A stretch of DNA of 64,000 nucleotides from positions 27,857,501 through 27,921,500 of the forward strand of contig JARKIP010000023.1 in the NCBI GenBank assembly GCA_029990175.1. Direction: 5' to 3'. The stretch is from Petunia secreta (Eukaryota; Streptophyta; Magnoliopsida; Solanales; Solanaceae). The translations under genes were made by a program, and so were the position numbers. Below, piece after piece: positions 1 through 13,250 of the stretch (position 1 is its first letter; each line of letters starts with the position of its first letter). Below the pieces are notes generated by a model. It saw only the letters and a program-made list of their open reading frames with translations. It was not told where the DNA came from and made no database searches.

Positions 1-3000
1 CAAATTATCAGATTCAGCTCCACGATAAACAGACTTCAGTGCATCAAGCTTACATGTAGTAATACAGCTTAAACTCATCTCAGCTGCCAATTTCTGAATT
101 CCAAGCACCTGTATTTCGTAACACAATTAGACCTCTTTCAAAGAACCAGAACAGAAAATATTGCCCTTCTTCTGTCTAATCCAAATATAAATATGGAAAC
201 AAGTTTTAATTTTGAACAGCAAAAGTGCAAATATTTGTAGTTTCTGACATATGATTTATATTTACCGATGCAGCTTATGACTTCTCGAGTTTTTTAATTA
301 CAATTAAAAAGATGAGGTATTAGTATTTGGAGGAAAGGCGTTAACCACAAATGGAAGCCTCAATTGAAAGTACTAGGTAGCCTTTCCTATCAAGTCTGGA
401 AAGGAAGGCTTTGGCAAAAAAGAGTTAACTAGCAGAGTAATATCACTGTAGAATGTAAAATATTTTATGAGATGAATGTAGTAAAATATTAGTGTCTGTC
501 GATGAAAACAAGTGAATGTGCAACTTTATACTGGCTGTGCCAGTATGAGAATAATGAGCCAACTACTAAATAGGAAGACAATAAATTTGATAGCAAATTC
601 AGTGAACAGCAACATCAGAAAGGCAGATCAGTCTTCTGTCAAGTAGGAGCGAAATATATATTGAGGAGAATGAGCAAAGATCTGCATTTGCGCCTGCCTA
701 AATGAGAAAAAGGATATTAAGAAGCTTCAAGAAATGACCCTGTGATGGCGCTTAGAGAAGAGAGGATCTGGATGAGTGAGAAACGGGAAACTGTTAAAAG
801 AATATATAGATAGGCTATGATCTATAACCAATGTGAGAAATAGGGACAGGCGAATTTTGCTTTTCTATTTTTTTTATCAGGAAACTTTATAACGTACCCA
901 TTTGGGTGAGCTTATTTTAAGCACCTTATAAGCTAAAAGTGGCTTAGAATGCTTAGAATGCAGGACTCCTCATGCAAGAACTGCAACACTAGCATGATAA
1001 TAGCAAAATGACTGGAATGAGGATAGTAGGATTGAAAAGACTAAACAGGATATAATAAAAAACTAATGAAGGCGCAAACAGTTAATCATTTGAGACAAAA
1101 TAGGAGAAATAGACTTAGATGGTCTATACAAAATCATCGAGAATCTGCTGATACAGCCAAGCAGTCTACCCTATATTGATACACATCCACTGGATCCTCT
1201 CCACCACATAAATCAGATGGCAGTAAGCCAAAAAAAGACAACCAACGTTAATGCATTTCATCACAAGAATAATAATATAACGAGAAATGTTTCCATCAAA
1301 TCTCCTTAAGGAATTTTTTTGGATTATATAGCCACGAAGGAGGACTTCTGGCAGAAGGAATCGAACTCAAGCTTTCAGTTGGAATTAATATTTTATTTTT
1401 GTGGAAGATAATGTTTTAGTATTAAACTATTTACTTCCCCTACTGTTCTCTGAGGCCTCAACATATATTTGGCAACAGTTAATGTTAACATGTGATAATG
1501 GTTGGCATAAGTTCTAGAAGTAATTATTTGGGCTCTTTAACTTTCTCCATCACTTACCACTCTTCATAACCTTCAAATCCTGCTTAATTCTCAACTGTTT
1601 CAGCCCTTATGGACCTACATAATATTAGCCTAAATTCAGTCATAATAGACCAATATAATATAAGCCTAAATCGCTATAAAGACAGCTATTTTCCACTGCC
1701 AATCATAGGCTAGTGATAACTGAAATCATCAAAGAAGCACCTGAAGAAGCAAGTGTCATCTATATAAAGCATATACAAGTGGATCTTTTTTTTTTCCTAA
1801 GTAAAATTTGTTAGTTTACATGTTATTCTTTTTATTACTCAACAAAAAGTGCTACACCATTATTAACTAAATACTTAAAATCAGTATACAGATCTGACTT
1901 CCATGGTGCAAGTCCGAGCAATTTAAGGACCACCTTTACCCCAGGTGACAACCTTCCATGTAAACATTTTGATTAGAACCAAGGAATCCAAACTAATGTG
2001 AAGCTAAAGATGTGCCAAATATTATACAAAAACAATACATGTATAATCACCTGCCAAGTTCAGAAGGTGCACCTTATTATGAGATCTGTCAGCAGCAACA
2101 ACCTCCCCTTTGTCCTTCATAAGGATGGCTATAGCTGTGGTTTTTCCCCCTGGAGCTGCACACATGTCCAATATTCTCTCTCCTGGTTGAGGATCTACGA
2201 CAATTGGTTGTAGGAAGAAGAAATATGACATTTGAGATGAGAAAGATACTCACTTGACAAAGCAACTTTGCAGAACTTATTAGATTGTATTAGAATGTTG
2301 AGAGGATAAGACAAATGAAGAAGGAACTTTCATAGAAAGAAGGGGTATACACCTCATGCTGTTAAAAAATGCAGGACACAAGAGTTAGGTACCTGAGCAC
2401 AAACCAAAGTCTTTATCTTCAACAGATACAATGTATTAGGGTACAGACTATGATATCCAGCAAAAATAATAGCTTAAACACCATTTTCATGACATAATGT
2501 ACACTTGCAAACATGTGTTATCAAAACTCAAAAGTATCATAAGTATAATATGATACTTCAAGTAAAAGAGTTCAAGAATTCCATGAGTCAGTTCGTGATG
2601 ATACTGGATTCTGAGGATGCAGTAATATAAACAACTTCTTCAAGCTAGAAGAACTTTAATTGGCATCAAACTAAAATAACCAATATCTGGAAGCAAAACT
2701 TGAGTGCATCTAAACAAGTTTTTGATGCAAAGACAATCCTTTATGGAGAACCAGGAGTTACTCTTTGAAAGGACTTCTTAAACTGCTGTTCGAGTTGGAC
2801 AGCATTGCAGAAGATCAATGATAGGCATGTCTAGTAGAATTCAAAAGTGCAAGAAACAGGTTAATACTAGGGATGGTGAAGCTTGTTAGGGCATATTACT
2901 GATGTTAGAATTGATCAAAGTCAAGTTTTTTATCAAGGAGATAAACTAATGCAGTTTGCTTTTCTTTTTTTTTTGGTTTGGGGGGGGGGAGAGGGATAAC

Positions 3001-6000
3001 GTACTAATGCAGTTTGCCATATTTTGAGAATTGTGTCTCATTGTCAGAGAAATTAATGCCTGTTTTCATTTTCCAGAGCAAACCAGAAGCAACATACCAA
3101 TTACTTCTTTTAATCTTACAGCATAATGATCAATGGAGTTAATTGTGTATTAGTCCCCTTCAAATTTAAACTGGCACTTAAAATACTGTGAACTCTTGTT
3201 TTCTTTGAACTAGTAAGTAAGGATATTATAGATAAACAACAAAACACTACGATGGTGCTTGGTAATTACAAAGTGTGAGAACCAACGACAAAAACAACAT
3301 ACCCAGTGTGATCCCACAAGTGGGGTCACACTAACAACAACAAAAGTGTGAGAACCCTCTATGCAAAAACAAAAGAAGAGATCCCTTCATTACAGAATTC
3401 TACCCATTCCTGAAGCAAATTAATGAAATCCAGCGCGCTATTTTCACCCATTACATCCTACAAACTCATTGTTCTTACAATATGATTACTTCAAAAATTG
3501 AACATATAAGGAACAAAGAAAAGGTCAAATCCATAAGAGTTACCGCAAGAATCTTGACTGTACATAAACAGTAATGATACGGACTCACCATTACACAAAA
3601 ACAGAGAATGTCTGGGATACTATGAACATACCTAAGGCATGTGCAGTTATTATGCTTGGCAGGTTCTGAAGAAAAATCTCACCCTCAAGCAAATCTGAAA
3701 TCCAAATATTATAATCAAACGTTGCCAAATCTACTTACAACTACTGAAAGAAGTTCCTATTTGCAGAAAATCAGAAACCATATATTCATCTGTATATATA
3801 TATAACAGCCTTTCCTGTTTGTTGTTCCTTTCATACACACAAAATCGTGGAGTGAAAAGTCTAAAGACAACAATGAAAAATCACTCATGGAGATTGTTGA
3901 ATTGTGTGACCATCTCATCTAAAAGCTTAAGTTGTTAGAGAGAGCACATGTTTATTTACTTAACTATTATCTTCAACATGCCCCCTCACGTGTGGGCTTC
4001 ATTCTTTTTCATGGCCAAGCAGGTGTAACTCTTTTTGATAATTAGTGGCCGCGAGACTTCAACTCAAGACCTTTGTCTGCTCGGTTACCATTTTGAATTG
4101 TGTGACCATCTCATCTAAAAGCCTAAGGTGTTAACAGCGAGAGTACACGTTTATTTGCTTAACTGTTATTTTACAGATGACAAGTGTACAGAGTTTCATT
4201 TTTCATAAGGAAAGATACTTTTAAAGATCAGAGGAAGAAGAACTGCTGAAGGACACTAAAACAACAAAAGCTTAACTTATTAGACTTTATCCATTTTTTC
4301 TGCGCCCCCGGCAGCACTAGACTACAATGGGAAGTAAGCATCTATCCAAAACTATCTGCGGGAAGATAGTGATTTTGAAACATTGTTGGAGTCAGACTCT
4401 AACCAATTGCTTTCAAAAGCTGCAAAATTGGCATCCCATCAAAAAACCTTACTTTTTTACAATGACCAAAGCCTTTAATGTCTCCACCAAGCACTGGAAA
4501 TCTTTACATACAACTAAGGTAGAGAAATTAAAAGCTTTGGCCAATGAAAGGCAAAGGCTTTAGTTACCTACTTTTCGACCACCGATGGGACCAATTCTCC
4601 CGTTTTTCTTCTCAGAAAAATGAATAGGCAACTGACAATCAATCTTTCATGACAAACATATTCAGAGAGAGCTTAGAAGGGTCTCTAACGGGAAAATATC
4701 ATTCCTGTAGAATCTATGCTGGGTCTAACCACAAGACGGTCTTAATTTGCCTTTCAAGATGTCCACTGGCCAGCATGTTTCTCTACATTCTGACACTACA
4801 ATTTAAAAAGGAAAAAACTTAAGCTTTGCGACGTGAAATTAGTAGAACCACACAAAAAAACACATTTTAACTCTTCTTGATAAATGAATGAAATTAATTA
4901 GTCATCACATGGGAGGTGCATGAACTACTAAGAAACTCAAAATCTTTCGTTCTTTTTTTTTTTTTTTTTTGGACAAAGGTAACAACTAACAATAAGAAAC
5001 TCAAAATCTATGCACCAGACCAACAAACAAAGGCCATGCTAGTGTGCTAGTGTACTGACAAGTCGTTTGGCCATACAAAGTTTTCTCTCTTTTTTTTCAA
5101 AAGTTATTTCAAAAAACTGTTTGGCCATGCAAAGTTGCAAGTTTTTGAAATTATTTTGGAAAAAAGTTTTTCAAAAACCAAAAAGTCTTTTGGCCACTTT
5201 TTCAATTTTTTTTTAATTTAAAAAAAAAAAAAATCCTTCACACACAAAACTTCTTTTTTTCAAGTAAAATACATGTCCAAACACGACTTCAATTTTCAAG
5301 TCAACTTCAAAAATTGTTTTTTCAAAAACTTTTTGATATCTATGGCCAAACGCCTACTAAGTAACTACACTTGATTCTCACATACATCTTATTTTTTCTA
5401 CAATCATTTTCCGTGTTGTGAACTTGAATATGTTAAATATCCTAAAAGTCCAGTTCAGAACCATGACTTCGACTTACAATACCGGCTAATAGGATAAATG
5501 TGCCGCAACATTGTGACTTGGATGAGAAATGGGAGACAAAATTAATACAGTCCAAAGAAAAAAAAAGAAGCAGAGATACAATTGTCAGACAAGAATCAAG
5601 TAAACTCTAAAAATGCTGGACTGCAAATATATTTTTTCAGCAACTAGATGGAACAACATATTTTAAATTGAAGCATATTTTCATCATCAAGTGGGAATGT
5701 GGGATAAACCAAAAGTTTGCAATAAAACTGTAAGCACATAATATCCCGTAAATGATTCTCATAATACTGGAAAAGGCAAGAAACTTATATACCATAAAAG
5801 GAGGGTAGTCTAAATACTCTTTCCTTCATATCCACCGCTACTCCTTCAGATACACGAAACATCCCAGCTCTCGACATCATTGCTGTTCCTTGGCCAATGT
5901 ACAAGCCATATCTTTCAAAATAATATGGATCTGGATGAAACTGAGATTGGTCAATCTATTGGCTGGAAGTCGGAATATGTCATACAACTTAGCAATAAGA

Positions 6001-8580
6001 TGGAATGGAATATTTCTATACTGCAAAAGTTGATTGTGTGAGAGCGGAAGACAACATTTAAACAAATCAAGCAGATTTACTGTATAAATCAAACAGAACA
6101 TAACAAAGTTGTATCCACAAAATCAGATTAGATGACAAATCATCTCCATCTTTTACCAAAAGCAAAAATAGGGAAAGCAGAAGTAAAACCAAAGTGTATT
6201 ATGCAGTTACATGCACTAATTGGGTTTATAACAAGGAAATATTAAGTCCTCGGCAAGCTTCTCCACAGAGATGATACATTAGTCCAACTGGGGTCTAATC
6301 AGTGTAAAATTCAAGAACACTTAATTAGATGTAAAAAGATGTGAAAGAAGTTAGTTTGCCTGCTTCTGATCCTTGTAGAACAGTCCCACGTGTCATCGCA
6401 ATACCCCATCCACCATCTGGAATGGACTGTTCCACAGCAACTGAAACTGCAACTGTCTCACCTCTCTCGACATGAGCACTGCATGCCAAAACACCGGGCA
6501 CATAAACCTGGGAACATGTATGTAAATGATATGAATATATGATTAATGTGTGGGGTACTATAATTGTAAATTTAACTAAATTACACACACTCTTTACAAA
6601 AATCTTCTAGCAAATTAAAGAAGAAAGATCTTCTGGGGTTCCAATGCCATTATTTTGGTAATCCATAACATCAAGTAACGTTGCAGCTCAATATGTGCCT
6701 AGCACATAGCTTCAGATTAAACCAGTATATAGATGGAGAAAAAAGGCAAGTCAGTAGTTGAAATGCCAGTCAAAAATTTACACCCCTTGATAGAACAGGA
6801 TAAATTAAGAAAAGACAGAAGAGAAGACATAATCGCTAAATATGATAATCAACAGTTTCCATGGCCATAAGCCCATAATTTAGAGGTCTTCCAGTTTATA
6901 CAACAGCACAGTTCTTTTTTCTATTATTGATTAATTCTTATTCTTCTTTTCTTTTTCTTTTTTTCTTTTTTTTGGGAGAACTACTCTGATGTACTTTGTG
7001 AAAATACTTCCAAAGGGAAGACTAAGGCTATAATGTTGTTGAAACCAAAGGTTAAATCAAGGGTAAACCTAGTAGCTTTTGGTCCAGACCCAGTATATAA
7101 TCATAAAATATGTCCAAAGAATAAATGCAACACCCAGTTATTAGCACCTGAAGATCTATCCACCTCTGAGTTAAATATGTCGAGGAAAAAACAGTCAAGT
7201 GTTTTAGCATCATAGACAAAAAATAGGAAAGAAGTAAGAATATAGAACTCTTAGACACTCATATATACCAACAAAGAGTCGTATTCCTGCAATTGAGGAA
7301 AGCAGCAGCCTAGATATGTTAAATGCGCAACACATCACTTGGTTTAGAAATTCCTTCTTGTTTTGGCATTTTTTCATCCTTCCCGCTACAGATTGAAGAG
7401 TATAAATTATGAAGACTGGATCGGGAGAAAGACAACCAACCCAGCCTCTCAAGATGGATACCTGAAGCTGACACAGTTTTTGTAAGTGCTGGAAAACTAA
7501 CTTACTTGAGCACCACGAAGAACTGCTTCCGCACACTTCCGGCTCACAATTACCTCCTTTAGAGGTTTGCCTTCATTGTAGCCATAATGAATACCATGTG
7601 GTCCTGAACCTTTAACAAACACTACATAGTCCATGCCAGGAAATTGACACTTTGAGATGCTTTTGATGGCACTAAGTGATTCTGCACCTTCTTTGCATTC
7701 TACGGTTTCCTTACAACAATTATGTGGCTTTGATGTAGTCGTAGATTCTTGAATTGCTGCATCAAGCATTCCTCTTTCCTTAAAAATTTCCAAAAGCTTC
7801 TCCATAACAGCATCACTTGTCGATCTGAGTGTATTCACGCGGATACAGGAGTAGCACGATGGGCGCCTAAAGCATTATTAATAATTTAATATTTAGAATG
7901 AAACCATAACTACACTCCACAATTAAGGAAAAATAAGTAAACTTTGAATGACTATAGTTCAGGCATTCACATATAACGAACAAAGCAAAGAAAAACGTTG
8001 AAGGCACAGTGGGAAACAAGAAGAAGCAATAATAATCATAACAAACAAAGAAATACTCGAAGCCAACTTTGAACATGAATATTGAATTTAATTACAATAG
8101 GTTATTATATTATTACTATTACAAACTATTATTATTAGGTGTGTGACAATGGAGTCCGGGCCAACTTGTGCGCAACCAAAAGGTTCTATTTGTTGATCTC
8201 TTTCAAGTTTGATATGTATTATTGCTAAACTAATTAATCAAATCTAAAAACTTATATTCGAACATATAAGTCGAGTTAATATAACAAAAGAAGAAGTGTA
8301 AAATTGGAAATGAATAGCATACGTAAGGGCAGCGGAAATGCGGGAGAAATGATCGGCTCCGTAAGCTTTGATAAAGTATTGTTCAACCATAGAGTTCCAC
8401 TTCAAGGTTGGGCTGTAACGGTAACGCTCCATCTGCAACTGAATTAATAGTGACACAAGGCAGCAATAATATATATGTATAGTTGTAGGCAGCAGAGAAA
8501 GAGTGTTTTGTTACCTGAGTTATAGGAATGAAGAAACTTCTATAAATGGTTTTGATGAAGTCCCTTCCCCCTTTCTGCAT
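1..8580 (-). CDS. NSUN6: NSUN6-type RNA (cytosine-5) methyltransferase with PUA domain, 3' part beyond the window
   Basis: SAM-dependent m5C methyltransferase of the NOL1/NOP2/Sun family; animal NSUN6 methylates C72 of certain tRNAs and some mRNAs. I read eight exons whose phases all agree: 8580-8515, 8432-8323, 7866-7506, 6507-6360, 5930-5793, 3694-3632, 2194-2073 and 108-1, giving 372 codons so far. Residues about 59-90 contain the N-terminal RPSCYSCIRVNT motif. A PUA domain lies at roughly 155-250, inside the Sun domain, which is the hallmark of NSUN6. The SAM motif I (LDMCAAPGGKT) is at about 303-315, followed by DRSHNK. The catalytic Cys motifs must lie to the left of the window. The start ATG at 8580 is the most upstream usable one; the ATG at 8432 is an alternative that would drop exon 1. 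The fourth intron uses a GC donor. Introns hold MITE and LINE debris. I see no lesion in the visible part. Confidence 0.9.
3286..3335 (-). repeat. Short scrap of an RTE-type LINE 3' tail
   Basis: The stretch around CAACATACCCAGTGTGATCC and the following ACAAGTGGGG matches the 3' end of the RTE LINE seen at 51172-51710 (CAACATACCTAGTATATCC, ACAAGCGGGG). Only the tail is present, within an intron of the NSUN6-type gene. Confidence 0.45.
3890..4185. repeat. Dispersed repeat with an internal direct duplication
   Basis: The sequence GAATTGTGTGACCATCTCAT and its continuation occur twice about 195 bases apart (starting near 3898 and 4094). Each copy is followed by a similar run through a TTTATTT-GCTTAACT segment. 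This looks like a small intronic repeat unit that has been partly duplicated. I cannot assign a family. Confidence 0.4.
5061..5355. mobile_element. MITE-like element in intron 5 of the NSUN6-type gene
   Basis: The ends form terminal inverted repeats: the left end reads AGTCGTTTGGCCATA and the right end in reverse reads AGGCGTTTGGCCATA (14 of 15 match). The 295-base body is AT-rich and non-coding, with many runs of A and T. Size, inverted ends and lack of ORFs fit a hAT-type MITE. I could not find a clean target-site duplication. Confidence 0.6.
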
Positions 8581-8984
8581 TCATTCAAATCAAAGGCGGA
8601 CTAAGGGAAACGATGTTTATATATGAACCCGTAGCCTCTGTGCTCGCATCATTTTATACCCGACAAAACAAATAAAAAATGGGAAAATTACCCCAATTAG
8701 ACACTCAAATTTATTTATTGGAGGTATGTATACACATATACAAGTGTAGAGTTTTTTTTTTTTTTTTTTTTTTTTTACATAAAACAGCAATAGCGTACAA
8801 ATTATAAAACATAACATTACTTTTACGTTCAATCTTTTATTAGTTTGTATCAGTATTGTCTGTATTAGTGTGTATCAGTTTCCACACCTCCTATGCCATA
8901 GCCCCGCTATTTCCCCTCGTCGATCGCCAGCATCATTCGCCAACCACCAGGGAGATCTTTTTTTATTTTAATATTTAATTAATG
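8581..8984. other. Upstream region of the NSUN6-type gene, no gene seen
   Basis: On the minus strand a TATA-like ATATATAAAC lies at about 8612-8621, only 32-41 bases upstream of the chosen ATG, so either the 5' leader is very short or the real core promoter lies further up. A T run sits at about 8752-8776. Nothing else is recognisable. Confidence 0.35.
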
Positions 8985-9132
8985 TATAGGAAAAAAGGAA
9001 GAAAATGTAGAAGAAACATGTCTTATACACTAAGAGATATAATTGATACATAAAAATCATTCTTATCTGTCAATTGATACTCATTTGATACATATAGAAG
9101 AAGAAGAAGAAGAAGAAGAAGAAGAAGAAGAA

Positions 9133-9169
<37 letters not shown>

Positions 9170-9850
9170 CATGTTTGATACGCTAAGAATACAATAGATA
9201 CAAAAATAGATCGTTTGTATCAATTGATAAATATTTGACACAATTAGATACAACGTAAATGCCATAAAATTAATAGAAGTAGAAGAAGAAAAAGAAAGAA
9301 ATAAATGAAATGATACACTAAATACAATTTTGATACAATACACTGACTGGAGATTCAATGTAAATACATTTTTGATATAATAGATACGCTAAAGATATAT
9401 TGTGGATACAATTTTGATACACTAAAAATACAGTGTAGAAATAGTAAAGATACCGTAGAAATAAGACAAGAAGAAGACGATAGATAGAAATTATATATAC
9501 AGTATATACTATTTTGATACAATATACGATGCAAATATACACTAAAGATAGAGTAAAATAAGAAGAAGACGAAATAATACAATAGATACTGTTTTGATAC
9601 AATTTGATACAATAGATACAGTATAAATACAATTAAAAAATAGATTTAAACAGTAAAACACCTAAGAAGGAGGAGAACGTGTCGGCATAAACAAAGGATC
9701 AGTGTTGGCAATGAAGCAACGTCAGATGGAGAAAGAGCATAACGTCGGAAGAGGCGATAACGATAGTGGCAGAGAGGGGGGGAGGAGGATAAATGAAAAT
9801 TAGAAAAAATAGAGGAGGAGGTTGGGGTTTTTGCTACATTTATTGCCAAG
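8985..9850. repeat. Microsatellite-rich block: (AAG)n, (ATG)n and GATACA-type repeats
   Basis: About 9099-9133 is an (AAG)n run, directly followed by (ATG)n to about 9168. From there to about 9640 the sequence is built from degenerate GATACA / ATACAATAGATACA words. The ORFs here that are rich in His, Leu, Tyr or Ile are products of these simple repeats, not genes. Confidence 0.8.
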
Positions 9851-10627
9851 TTTTTTTGGCTATGTTTTTATAATTAAGTTCTTATTTCATATATTTTATA
9901 TAATCTATAATTTAGACAAAATATCTCTATATTATGTTAAAAATATCCACAAGTTGCATATATTCTATTTAGGTTGAATAACACAAATAGGCAGAAAGAA
10001 CCCTGGTCCAAGAGATTGGGCTGTTTAAAAATGATCTTTAAGGATTGAACAATTTTATCCATATAGTGAACTAGAATTTATGTCCATTTTGTAAATACTT
10101 TGTAAAACTAAACCAAATCTTTATTACTTTGCTCATGTACAAAAATTTAAAGGAAAACATAACATAACACCAATCTGACATCATTTATTCACAATATGAG
10201 CCAAATACTATGTATATTACTATATTAGAAGAGCCTTGTGTTTAGACCAGGGATAGTTTCGTCATTTCATATCATTTAAGATTAAATTAAAAATCTAATA
10301 TATCTAAGTCTAGAAAATTACAGCTTACGTCCATTGTAGGCTTGTAGTCTGTACATCCCTATATACTTTGACCCCACTTTCCCATCCAAACATCATGTCA
10401 ATAATACGTTTACATAGTAGTAACTGCTAAAAATAACTTGATACTTTAAAGAATTTAAGAAATAAAGAAGGTACGAATTATTTACGTAATTGAGTTCTTT
10501 ATGATATGTAGTGAAGGAAAAATTGTTCTTTCTCAAATAAATTATTTATAAGTTCAATAAAAAATAAAATACTACTCCAGTATACAAACTCTTCATACTC
10601 TAAAAGCCGCATAACTAAAAAAAATAC
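9851..10627. other. AT-rich spacer, no gene seen
   Basis: No ORF with recognisable protein, no RNA gene and no clear repeat structure was found between the microsatellite block and the target site of the LTR element. Confidence 0.5.
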
Positions 10628-10632
10628 ACTTA

Positions 10633-13250
10633 TGACACGACCCGAAACCCGGCTAGGCCGTGCGGGCACCCGACATCCTCCCCTAAACTCGTCGGGCGAA
10701 CCCTTACCAATTAAATTAGGAAAATAAATATAATTCAATTTATAAATAAGAACAATACTTAGAAAAAAAACACAGACATACTGATACCTCTAAGCTATAC
10801 AAAAGAAATTACAGCTGACTATCCAACATACTAGGTTTAGGGCTATACAGACTAGACATCTAAGAATAAGAAAGAAGACAGATACCTCCTGAAGGGAGCA
10901 AAATGCAACTGAAATGATAAACACAAAACTGATGGCCATCCGGAATAAAAGCTGGCTCACCCTGACAGATGAAGTCGTCTTCGCTCCTTCACAATGTGGC
11001 GAACTCAATCCTGGAGCGAACCTGCCGAAACCAAATAGATAGAAGAGAAACCAACAACAAACAAGGGTGAGTCAAAAGGACTCAATTAGTGGGGGCAGAC
11101 TAGCCACCTTAAAGAATAGGATAGCTAGCCAGGAAGGAAAAATAGATAAACAAAATTCCTCTTATTTAAATTATAAAAAGGCAGAGCCAGATAATAACCG
11201 GAAACACGTATGAAACCATAAACTCAACCAGGAATATGAGCCAGAAACATGTTAAAAAATAAGCAATACACATATAAGCAGAACAGTAGTCATGTACCAC
11301 AAGTCTACACAATGGTATGAATTGAGATGCAATAAAATGAAGTGAGATGAAATGAAATGAAAAATGATGCAAAGGGTCACATGTGCCCGCCATCCCATCT
11401 CAAAGCGGAATACTCCTGCATTTGAGGGGAATCCAATCTGATAATCAACTGGAGCGGAACACTCCTGCTCCTGGGGTGGAATACTCCTGCACCCGATATA
11501 ATATGAACCAGAGGCGGAATACTCCTACACTCTCTTGGGGCGGAATACTCTTGCACCCGATATAATGTAAAGCTGAGGCGGAATACTCCTGCACTCTCCT
11601 GGGACGGAATCCTCCCACCCTCAATATGATACAATGGAGAGGAATACTCCTTCTCTTGGGGCGGAATGCTCCTACCCTCAATATGATACAATGGAGCGGA
11701 ATATTCCTGCTCCTAGGGCAGAATACTCCTACCCTCAATATGATACAATGGAGCGGAATACTCCTGTTCTTGGGGCGGAATACTCCTGCACCCAATATGA
11801 TATGCAATGTAATGTATATGAATGACATATGATGCATATGAATGCAATGTGATGCAATAATAACCCTTCACCGGCGTGGGACTCTCATCGACGGCCGGGA
11901 AGTAGATGCCAACTCAGAGCCAGAGTACAATGCTCAAATCCTCAATGCAACACCAACAACAGGACATAACATATAATATATAATGTAAATCCAAAGCTAA
12001 GGCGTAATGAGTACGCCTATCGGCAGCTACACACGTAAAGAAACACGTGGTAGAAAATCCACGAGGCCAGGTGCCTCCAAAGAAATGGATATAAACACTT
12101 ACCTCTTCCAAAAGTTAGTATGGCTAATCAACAACCGCTTTATCCTTTGGTTTCCTTGCCAAACGATCCCACTCTATTCAATGAGCAGAAAAATATATCA
12201 AATTAGGATAACGGATTTATTCCTCACACCTTAGGGCAATCCTGTTAGGAACCTGATACCCTATTTGCATACGCAATATGCAAGCCAGGCCTATGTACCG
12301 GGTTTAAGGTTACATAACCAAACCCAAAATAAATTACATTTATATATTTCCCATAACTCACTGAGTACAAATATATAATCAATTCCATTATCGGGGTCCA
12401 ATTGACCTTTTAAACTATTAATTGAACTTATTAAAACGATGTCTAATATCTCAATTTTTACCGTCAAAATTATTTAAACATACGTAATAAAATAAAATAA
12501 TACATTAAGATCATTACTTGAATGTTTTGGGGTAAAAATTCTACTTTTCTCCGGCCCCTTTTTTTATTTTCTGGCATTTTTTTGCCTGCGTGTTTTCAGT
12601 TTCTCGTGTCCTGTTTCTGCTCGATTATCCTCATGAAATGGAACTACTGCCCCTGCTTTCCTTTATCCTTTCATTGATTTTGTCTTTTTCCCTTTTTCAT
12701 TTTGTTTCATTTTTTTTTTTGTTTTTCTTTTAGTTTTTTTTTCTTTTCTTTTCTTTTCTTTTCTCGACGAAAATTAAAACGGTACCCTATGATATTCGAA
12801 ATAATTCCAACTTTTGGATACCAGTTATACAAATATATATATATATATAACATATTCGCTAAGGCGGATCTCAAATCGGGTTCCCGGAACTCAAAATGCC
12901 AATTAAATGGAAAAAAGTCAAATTATATAACTTTCGGTATTTTAGCGGAAACTAGCCGAACAACATCGAAATTTACTTTTGAAAAATCACAAAAGTCACA
13001 AATAATCATACGAACCTAACGGCACTTTCGGATTTCCAATCGGAGCTTATTCGCCAAAACCGAGCTCGAAAATCTCTTTTTAATATTTATCGACAATAAA
13101 AACTAAAACTTTCTTCCGCTGCCTACCAAACGAGGTCTGATTTAGTTCAAATTTTATAGACAAGTCCTAATAGACATTATGAATATTTTAAAATTATCGG
13201 TACGCCAATCGGAGTCCTAACTTCCGAAACGACTGACCGAGGTCGTTTCA
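10633..13250 (+). repeat. Left LTR of the LARD-like element
   Basis: It runs from TGACACGACC to GGTCGTTTCA, 2618 bases, and aligns along its whole length with 14492-17105. It contains a minisatellite (11404-11795), a single copy of the CCCTTCACCGG unit (about 11867-11915), a conserved GTAATGAGTACGCCTATCGG block near 12005 and a pyrimidine-rich stretch near 12700. ORFs inside it are minisatellite artefacts. Confidence 0.85.
11404..11795. repeat. LTR minisatellite, about 13 GCGGAATACTCC units
   Basis: About 13 degenerate copies of a GCGGAATACTCC core alternate with two linkers, one reading CTCCTGGGG-like and one reading CCCGATATAATATG- or CCTCAATATGATACAATG-like. The core GGAATACTCC is a near-palindrome (8 of 10). 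That is why similar repetitive ORFs appear on both strands. Confidence 0.85.

Noticed and set aside
7867..8076. Aromatic-rich minus-strand ORF between exons 2 and 3 of the NSUN6-type gene
   Set aside because: Lies in an intron whose flanking exons join in phase; AT-rich composition explains it.
9023..9358. ORF with long His and Leu runs
   Set aside because: Translation of (ATG)n and (AAG)n microsatellites.
11377..11837. Repetitive ORFs with YSAPGAGVFRP-like units on both strands
   Set aside because: Products of the near-palindromic GCGGAATACTCC minisatellite; frames differ between LTR copies.
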